A stretch of DNA of 18,397 nt from Anaerolineaceae bacterium (GTDB lineage Bacteria; Planctomycetota; Phycisphaerae; FEN-1346; JAACEH01), in NCBI GenBank assembly GCA_011682595.1, contig JAACEH010000037.1:1-18397 (forward strand), written 5' to 3'. Below the pieces are notes generated by a model. It worked only from the letters and a program-made list of their open reading frames with translations, was not told where the DNA came from and ran no database searches. Each line of letters opens with the position of its first letter. Position 1 is the first letter of the stretch. Below are positions 13,298 through 18,397 of the stretch, piece after piece. The translations under genes and the position numbers were made by a program.

Positions 13298-15052
13298 ATG
13301 AAAACGGTTGTTCACGTCACACACGAGGCGTTGCAGAAGATCGGTGGCATCGGGGCCGTGCTGCAGGGGCTGTGCACATCGAAAGCATACCTGGAAAAGG
13401 TGGACCGCAACATCCTGGTCGGCCCGATGTTCGGTGGCGACGGCGAGGCGGCCGAGCAGCTCGACCGTTTCGGCGAGTTGCTCTACAGCAGCGGCTTGGG
13501 CATCGACAAGGGCAACTGGGGCGAGAAGTTCCGGCCCATCCAGGACGAACTCGGGGTCAGCATCATGTACGGGCGTCGGCTGTTCCGCGACGGCGGCAAC
13601 GGAGGCCAGAGCCGGCCGGAGGTGCTGCTCGTGGGCATCGACCACATGAAAGAGCACCCGCTGGCGGTTTTCAAGTTGCGGCTGTGGGAGACCTTCGGCA
13701 TTCAGTCGGACATTTACGACGCCTGGGACTACGAGCAGTACACGCGAATCGCTCTGCCGGCCTACCGCGCCCTGGCGGCGCTGGACGTCGACAAGGCCGA
13801 CCAGCCGGCGACGATCATGGCCCACGAGTACATGGGCATGCCGCTGGCCCTGCTGGCGGTGCTGGAGAACGATCGGCAATACCGCACGCTTTTCTATGCC
13901 CACGAGACGGCGACGATTCGCCGCATCGTCGAGAAACATCCCGGCCACGACACGATGTTCTACAACGTGATGCGTCGGGCGGCCGACGAGGGCAAGTACG
14001 TCGAGGACGTCTTCGGTCCGCAGACGCCGTACTTCAAACACCCGCTGGTGGCCTCGGCCCGGCACTGCGACGGGGCCCTGGCCGTCGGCGACCTGGTGGT
14101 CGAGGAGATGCGCTTCCTGGCCCCGGAGTTCGCGGACTTCAACATTCGCCTGGTCTACAACGGCATCCCGTCGCACAAGATCGACCTGGCCGAGAAGATG
14201 CGGAGCCGGGGTCTGATGCAGGACTACGCCGAGAAGCTGACCGGCACGCGGCCCGAGGTGATCATGACGCACGTCACGCGGCTGGCCCGGTCGAAGGGCC
14301 TGTGGCGCGACCTGAAGGTGCTGTGGCGCCTGGAGCAGGCGGCCCGCAAGACCGGCCGCACGGGCGTGCTGTTCGTGCTGTCGACGGAACTCGGCGGCCC
14401 GCGGGCCACGCGGGAGATTCAGCAGATGGCCTCGCAGTACGGCTGGCCGCTGGCCCACCGCGAGGGCTACCCCGACCTGTCGGGCGGCGAGGCGGAATTC
14501 TACGCCTTCGTCCAACGGTTCAACACCTGCAGTCGCAACATCAAGACGATTTTCGTCAACCAGTTCGGCTGGTCGGCAAAGTGGTGCGGCCCGGCCATGC
14601 CGGCCGAGATGGACTTCAAGGACATCCGCCAGGGCAGCGACCTGGAGTTCGGCCAGAGCATTTACGAACCGTTCGGAATAGCCCAGCTGGAGCCGCTGGC
14701 TTTCGGCGGGCTGTGCGTGTTGACAGGCGTCTGCGGCTGCGCGGGATTTCTGCGCCGCGTGGCGGGCGACGGCGACATCGCCAATGCCGTGCTGGCCGAC
14801 TACACGCACCTGGAGAAACGGCCCGACTCGCTGGCCGAGATGCTGCGGATCGGCATACCCGAGCGCAGCCGCATCGAGGAAGCCGAGTCGACGCGCGTCG
14901 CCGAGGAGATCCTTCGCAAGTTGCCGACGGACCAGGGCGGCATGCAGCGGATGCTCGAGTCGGGCTACGATCTGGCCCGGCACATGGGCTGGGACGCCGT
15001 GGCCCGGGAATATGTTCTGCCGGCCATTGCAGAGGCGGACGCGAAACCGTAG
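13298..15052 (+). CDS. Glycogen-synthase-like GT-B glycosyltransferase (GT3/GT5 type)
   Basis: A cytoplasmic retaining glycosyltransferase of 584 residues, predicted to extend an alpha-glucan from a nucleotide sugar. The N-terminus has the donor-binding loop KIGGIGAVLQGL (Lys14), the equivalent of KxGG in starch and glycogen synthases. NILVGPMFGG, AHEYMGMPLALL, YAHETATIRRI and HDTMFYN resemble the order of motifs in eukaryotic-type GT3 glycogen synthases (LVGPYF, FHEW, TTHATLLGR, DFYN). The C-terminal domain has RLARSKGLWRDL and the E-x7-E signature EPFGIAQLE (Glu457, Glu465), typical of retaining GT-B enzymes. ATG 13298 lies 12 bases after GGGGAG (13280-13285), rather long spacing; another start is not evident. 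The gene stands alone, downstream of a terminator and convergent with the PBP2 gene. GT5 glycogen synthase is the alternative; the substrate is inferred. Confidence 0.78.
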   Translation: MKTVVHVTHEALQKIGGIGAVLQGLCTSKAYLEKVDRNILVGPMFGGDGEAAEQLDRFGELLYSSGLGIDKGNWGEKFRPIQDELGVSIMYGRRLFRDGGNGGQSRPEVLLVGIDHMKEHPLAVFKLRLWETFGIQSDIYDAWDYEQYTRIALPAYRALAALDVDKADQPATIMAHEYMGMPLALLAVLENDRQYRTLFYAHETATIRRIVEKHPGHDTMFYNVMRRAADEGKYVEDVFGPQTPYFKHPLVASARHCDGALAVGDLVVEEMRFLAPEFADFNIRLVYNGIPSHKIDLAEKMRSRGLMQDYAEKLTGTRPEVIMTHVTRLARSKGLWRDLKVLWRLEQAARKTGRTGVLFVLSTELGGPRATREIQQMASQYGWPLAHREGYPDLSGGEAEFYAFVQRFNTCSRNIKTIFVNQFGWSAKWCGPAMPAEMDFKDIRQGSDLEFGQSIYEPFGIAQLEPLAFGGLCVLTGVCGCAGFLRRVAGDGDIANAVLADYTHLEKRPDSLAEMLRIGIPERSRIEEAESTRVAEEILRKLPTDQGGMQRMLESGYDLARHMGWDAVAREYVLPAIAEADAKP

Positions 15053-15107
15053 GCCATGAGAACGTGGCCGCGCGGACGGTTCAACCTTGCTGCACCGGCT
15101 CGCCGGC

Positions 15108-17093
15108 TCAACGACGCAAGGCCGTCCGGGTGGTGATGATGCCTAGTCGCAGGGCGGCCTCGGCGATCTGGCGGGCCACGGGGCCGGCCACCGAGCCGCC
15201 TCCGCCACCGTGCTCGAAAACGACCGAGAAGGCGATCTGCGGATCGTCGGCCGGGGCGAAGCCCACGAACCAGGCATGAGTCTGGTCGCTGCGGCCGGTC
15301 TGAGCCGAACCTGTCTTGCCCGCGATTCTTACCAGGTCGCTGCGGACGTACTTGTAGCCTGTGCCGCCTTCCTCATTGACCACGCCAGTCAGTGCCCGGC
15401 GAACAATGGCCGTGTAGCGCGGATTCAGTTTCATGTCCACCTCGACAAGGGGCCTGTTCTTGGGCCGCGGCGCGGCCACCAGGTGCACTTCGGTCATGCG
15501 GCCATCGGCGGCGATCAGGGCCATGAAGCGGGCGCTCTGCAGCGGAGTGACCGTCAGGCCGCCCTGCCCGATGGCCAGATTCCGGGGATCCTCACCCGGA
15601 GGAAGTCGCCCCGCTTTTTCGCCGGGAAGCAGCAGCCCGATCCGGGCGCCGAAACCGAACCGGCGACCCCATTCGGTAAGTTTGGCCGAGCCGATACTCA
15701 TGCCCGTATTATAGAAGTACACATTACACGATCGGACGATGGCCCGGTGGAGGCTGATCGGGCCGTGCCTGCCGAGACACTTGAAGCGGTCGGGGCGACC
15801 GGGTTCCAGGAACCTGTTGCAGGTGAACACCGTGCGGGGCGTGATCTTGTTTTCGTGCAGAGCGGCGGTGGCGGTCACGGCTTTGAAGATCGACCCCTGG
15901 GCCAGTTGCCCGGCGACGGCCCGGTGCAGCAGCGGTTGGCCGGCTCCCTCGGCCACCAGGTCGGGGAAATCCTCCGAGAAGGTGTTGGGGTTGAACCCCG
16001 GCACGGAGACCAGGGCCAGCAGGCCGCCGGTGCGAATGTCGATGACCACTGCGGCGCCGCAGACGCGTCCCCGGTGAGCCAGCGGGGTCGGCGGGCGCGA
16101 CATGAAGGCCTCGATTTCGCTCTGAAACGGAACGTCGAGGGTCAGGCGAACGTCCTGCCCTGACTGGGGCGGCTCGTGCAGCAGCAACTTGCCTGCCTTG
16201 TCGCGCTGCTCGATACCTCGGCGGCCGCGCAGAAAACGCTCCATGCCCAACTCGATTCCCGAGAGGCCCTTGAGGTCGTGCAGGCGGTAGACCCTCTGGC
16301 GGTCATCGCCGAATGACGGCCCCGACCCGTCGGGGCTCGTTCCGAGAGTCTCCTTGTTGACTTCGCCCACGCGGCCGACAACATGGGCGGCACACTGGTT
16401 GTAGCGGTAGACTCTCTTGGCATGCTGCTCGACAATCAGCCAGTCGTAGCGGGTCTGCAGGACGGCGATGACGGCCTTGGTCGGCTCGTCGATGTCAACG
16501 ATGATCGGGTGGGCGATGCCGCGTGGACCGTCCGACTCTTCGCGAATAGGCATAGCGCGGCCGTGTCGGCGGCGCACCGCTTCGCGAATGGTGTAGACTT
16601 TCCGGAGGATCGCCTCGCGGCGTTCATCGAGCAGGGCGATGTCGATACCGGTTTCTTTGGCCAGGCGGGGCCAGAAGTCCGAGAGCATCCGTTCGATCTT
16701 TTCCGGCACCATGTTGTTTCGGACTTCGGCCTGATGTTCGACGAAACGGTCGTTGTCCAGCCATAGCGGCGCCATCCGGCGGCGAACGTCACGAATCGGC
16801 AGTCGGCGCCGGGCGGCAGTGCGGCGGATGAAGGCCTCGTCCTCGACGGCCATGAAAGGGTAGTACATGCAGACGTCGAAGCGGGCGGTATCTTCGGCCA
16901 GGACCAGGCCGTTGCGGTCGCGGATCGCCCCGCGGCGAGTTTCCAGCAGCACTGGGGCGCGGACCAGGTTGGCCTCGGCCTCCCGGCGGTAGCTGCCGGC
17001 GCCGCCCACCTGCAGCTGAACCAGTCGGGCGGCCAGGACCACCATGGCCAGGGCAACGACAACGAGGAACAATTTCAAACGTGTCCAGTACAT
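15108..17093 (-). CDS. mrdA: Penicillin-binding protein 2 (peptidoglycan transpeptidase of cell elongation)
   Basis: It cross-links peptidoglycan during side-wall growth, working with RodA and the Mre proteins outside the inner membrane. ATG 17093 is chosen because MYWTRLKLFLVVVALAMVV gives the usual short cytoplasmic tail and single anchor helix (residues about 7-25), with AAGGG upstream; an in-frame start at 17246 would add 51 residues without membrane character. The 661-residue product contains the pedestal motif RRGAIRDRNGLVLA near 53-66, the LSGIELGMERFLRG hinge near 277-290, and the transpeptidase motifs SIFK (Ser401, Lys404), SCN (455-457) and KTGSAQTG (from 593). The active-serine surroundings read AQGSIFK where PBP2 usually has PGSTFK, a mild departure. 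All catalytic residues are present. It follows mreC and mreD on the same strand but is separated by 308 bp with its own promoter. Confidence 0.92.
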   Translation of the reverse strand: MYWTRLKLFLVVVALAMVVLAARLVQLQVGGAGSYRREAEANLVRAPVLLETRRGAIRDRNGLVLAEDTARFDVCMYYPFMAVEDEAFIRRTAARRRLPIRDVRRRMAPLWLDNDRFVEHQAEVRNNMVPEKIERMLSDFWPRLAKETGIDIALLDERREAILRKVYTIREAVRRRHGRAMPIREESDGPRGIAHPIIVDIDEPTKAVIAVLQTRYDWLIVEQHAKRVYRYNQCAAHVVGRVGEVNKETLGTSPDGSGPSFGDDRQRVYRLHDLKGLSGIELGMERFLRGRRGIEQRDKAGKLLLHEPPQSGQDVRLTLDVPFQSEIEAFMSRPPTPLAHRGRVCGAAVVIDIRTGGLLALVSVPGFNPNTFSEDFPDLVAEGAGQPLLHRAVAGQLAQGSIFKAVTATAALHENKITPRTVFTCNRFLEPGRPDRFKCLGRHGPISLHRAIVRSCNVYFYNTGMSIGSAKLTEWGRRFGFGARIGLLLPGEKAGRLPPGEDPRNLAIGQGGLTVTPLQSARFMALIAADGRMTEVHLVAAPRPKNRPLVEVDMKLNPRYTAIVRRALTGVVNEEGGTGYKYVRSDLVRIAGKTGSAQTGRSDQTHAWFVGFAPADDPQIAFSVVFEHGGGGGSVAGPVARQIAEAALRLGIITTRTALRR

Positions 17094-17317
17094 GCATTGC
17101 GACCCTTCGACCCAGAGGCTCTCGACGGGCCGCTGAAGCGAGGAAGACTGATCACTTTCAGTGATACCGCAGAGACACGTGAATTGCAAAGGGGAAAAAT
17201 AAAACCCGGGGCTTACGCGGGTCCTTGCCGTGTTGGGGTACAGCAAGGCACACCGCCGCCCCGGGATCTTGACACACGATATTAAATGGTCAACATACCA
17301 ACGCCTTGTTAGACTCT

Positions 17318-17346
17318 AGTCTATCACATACCGCCGCCCGAGTCAA
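17318..17346 (-). promoter_or_regulatory. Sigma70-like promoter for the PBP2 gene
   Basis: Read on the minus strand, TTGACT (17346-17341) and TAGACT (17323-17318) are separated by exactly 17 bases. They match five and four consensus positions. Transcription would start near 17311, making an untranslated leader of about 220 bases before ATG 17093. Confidence 0.52.
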
Positions 17347-17350
17347 GCAC

Positions 17351-17377
17351 CCTAATCAGGAACCTAATCAGGAACCT
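17351..17377. repeat. 12-bp tandem direct repeat upstream of the PBP2 promoter
   Basis: CCTAATCAGGAA occurs twice in direct succession (17351-17362, 17363-17374), followed by a third partial CCT. Each unit has CCT/AGG symmetry around AATC. The repeat begins five bases upstream of the -35 box on the minus strand, the usual place for an activator or operator site at one-helical-turn spacing. Confidence 0.6.
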
Positions 17378-17401
17378 CGGCGGGCCACTTGCGGCCCATT
17401 A

Positions 17402-17926
17402 TCAGCGGCTCTTCAGGGTGCCGCGGTGGGTTGTCAGTCGGGCGAGCATCCAGAAAACAGGACCGGCCAGCAGGGCGGTGTAGATGGCATCGCCAAGAAC
17501 CTGGTCAACAAGCAAGCCCCAGCGGAACGACTCGTTCGAACTAAGCCAGTGCAACACAATGAGTTGCACCGGGCGGACAGCCACCACCATGAGTGCCGCC
17601 AGGACCATCTGGGTGGGTATTCTTTCATATACAAGAATCGCCCTAATCCGGCACAGGCCATAGCAGGCTACTGCCAGCAGCAGTGCCGTCACCCCCAGCC
17701 GGGGGCCTTCGACGACCGTTAGATCCTCGACCAGACCGATGCACCAGGCGGCGACAAAAGCTTCTCGCGGCTGGGCCACCAGGGCCACCAGCACCGCCAT
17801 CAGCAGCAGCAGATCGGGGCTGGCGTCCGCCTCGAAGGGGCCCCAGGCCAGCAGCCCCGGAACGAACAGAGACATCTGCAGGACGGTGAAGACCCACCCG
17901 AAAATGATCAGCAAGAACCAGCGCAT
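17402..17926 (-). CDS. mreD: Rod shape-determining protein MreD
   Basis: MreD is an inner-membrane partner of MreC and MreB that helps position the elongation machinery. The 174-residue length is normal. The sequence is almost wholly hydrophobic, with five or six predicted helices: FLLIIFGWVFTVLQMSLFV, LLLLMAVLVALVA, AFVAAWCIGLVEDL, TALLLAVACYGLC, VLAALMVVAVRPVQLIVL and a final AIYTALLAGPVFWML. The short SPDLLLLMAVLVAL and GLVEDLTVVEGPRLGVTAL segments fit the conserved MreD loop pattern (G-x-x-x-D). A weak AAGAG ribosome site precedes the ATG. It starts 87 bases after the mreC stop. Identification rests on hydrophobicity, length and mreC adjacency, since MreD is poorly conserved. Confidence 0.83.
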   Translation of the reverse strand: MRWFLLIIFGWVFTVLQMSLFVPGLLAWGPFEADASPDLLLLMAVLVALVAQPREAFVAAWCIGLVEDLTVVEGPRLGVTALLLAVACYGLCRIRAILVYERIPTQMVLAALMVVAVRPVQLIVLHWLSSNESFRWGLLVDQVLGDAIYTALLAGPVFWMLARLTTHRGTLKSR

Positions 17927-18013
17927 TGTCGATTTCTCTTACGTCTTCGCCCTGCGGACCGAGGCGCAACCCGGGGAGTGCTCCTTGCTCGGGATACATG
18001 CCCACGGAGCGCT

Positions 18014-18397
18014 TCAGGGCGATGTGCGGCCGGGCGTCGCCAGGACGAACACCTCGTCGAGTTTGTCCAAGTTGACCCGTGGGCGAACTGCGATCTGGTG
18101 AGTCAGGCCGCGGGCGCCCGGAGCGACCTCGGTGACCTCGCCGATAATCATCGAGTCGGCAATGCCGATACCGGCCGAGTAGGTTACCACGTAGTCACCG
18201 GGTTCGACGTCGACGTTGGCCCGGACAAGTTCCATCCTCATTGTCCGGCCGTCACCGGCCCCGACCAGGCGGCCCACGTCCGCGGTATCGACCCAGCGTT
18301 TCGTCCGCTTGTCCCAGTGCACGACCTTTGCGGCCAGGCTGCTGTCGCTATTGGTGATGAGCCTGACTTCGCTGAAGGTGGTGTCGGTTCGGGCGAC
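18014..18397 (-). CDS. mreC: Rod shape-determining protein MreC, C-terminal part (cut by window edge)
   Basis: The frame is open from the right edge of the window and ends at 18014, giving 127 residues. It starts within VARTDTTFSEVRLITNSDSSL, the beta-rich stretch of MreC that normally reads as a transition from the coiled coil into the barrel domain. It continues with GDYVVTYSAGIGIADSMIIGEVTEV, matching the conserved MreC pattern in which a GD(x)VvTSG turn is followed by P-x-G-I-x-IG-x-V. Here the usual FP is replaced by IADSM, a small difference. MreC lies in the periplasm and links PBP2 to MreB/MreD. The N-terminal helix and coiled coil lie outside the window. Confidence 0.88.
   Translation of the reverse strand, partial: VARTDTTFSEVRLITNSDSSLAAKVVHWDKRTKRWVDTADVGRLVGAGDGRTMRMELVRANVDVEPGDYVVTYSAGIGIADSMIIGEVTEVAPGARGLTHQIAVRPRVNLDKLDEVFVLATPGRTSP

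Larger units (their letters stand above)
17094..17401. other. 308-bp leader and promoter region of the PBP2 gene
   Basis: Between mreD and PBP2 it contains a minus-strand promoter (17318-17346), a tandem direct repeat just upstream of it (17351-17377), and a leader of about 220 bases up to the PBP2 start. The leader includes an A-rich stretch (AAAGGGGAAAAATAAAA at 17189-17205) and no obvious conserved riboswitch that I can name. No gene is supported here. Confidence 0.55.

Noticed and set aside
13277..14983. A 568-codon minus-strand open frame opposite the glycosyltransferase, and a 635-codon plus-strand frame at 13372-15279.
   Set aside because: Both overlap the glycosyltransferase that has clear motifs. 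Their composition (Arg/Pro/Gly or His/Ala-rich) is that of shifted or antisense reading.
17094..17246. In-frame upstream start for PBP2 at 17246.
   Set aside because: It would place 51 non-membrane residues before the anchor helix. PBP2 normally starts a few residues before that helix.
17269..17297. Plus-strand promoter starting with TTGACA at 17269-17274.
   Set aside because: There is no -10-like hexamer at a suitable distance and no plus-strand gene downstream.

Overview
The window is GC-rich DNA from a free-living bacterium. Both ends cut through genes, and there are no rRNA, tRNA, phage or insertion-sequence genes. Several traits suggest a Planctomycetota or wider PVC-type genome, perhaps Phycisphaerae: two Gfo/Idh/MocA oxidoreductases in one operon, tiny zinc-ribbon proteins, a zinc-ribbon plus single-helix protein, a DUF2007-type protein, and a GT-B synthase resembling the GT3/GT5 glycogen synthases. 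This is an inference from gene content; no marker gene settles it. A rod-elongation set (mreC, mreD and a PBP2) means the cell makes peptidoglycan and probably has a MreB-type elongation machine.

Layout. 1-635 (minus): N-terminus of an MMPL/RND-type exporter, divergent from an ApbE-type flavin transferase lipoprotein (918-2045, plus). 2159-2653: a small acidic DUF2007-type protein whose tail looks frameshifted. 2700-3101: a decayed xylulokinase fragment, followed by about 700 bp without a recognisable gene but with a strong intrinsic terminator (3683-3720). 3799-3975: a 58-residue zinc-ribbon protein. 4235-11385: a six-gene enzyme operon with a good sigma70-like promoter (4101-4129) and a strong terminator (11414-11445). 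11469-12144 (minus): a frameshifted Crp/Fnr regulator. 12508-13080: a zinc-ribbon membrane protein with its own terminator. 13298-15052: the glycogen-synthase-like glycosyltransferase. From 15108 to the end (minus): PBP2, mreD and mreC, in transcription order mreC, mreD, then PBP2 with its own promoter.

The six-gene operon is the most coherent unit and the best candidate for an undescribed system. It encodes Gfo/Idh/MocA oxidoreductase 1, a D-2-hydroxyacid dehydrogenase, a class-III PLP aminotransferase, an M20 amidohydrolase, a zinc medium-chain dehydrogenase and Gfo/Idh/MocA oxidoreductase 2. Four NAD(P)-type dehydrogenases, one transaminase and one amide hydrolase suggest processing of an N-acylated amino sugar, amino-cyclitol or amino acid derivative. 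I cannot name the substrate. A 155-bp nested palindromic element (7752-7906) sits inside this operon and extends the reading frame upstream of the M20 gene.

Signs of decay or sequence error are the xylulokinase remnant, the frameshifted Crp/Fnr gene and the frame change at the DUF2007 tail. The two frameshifts could be assembly errors if this is a metagenome contig.
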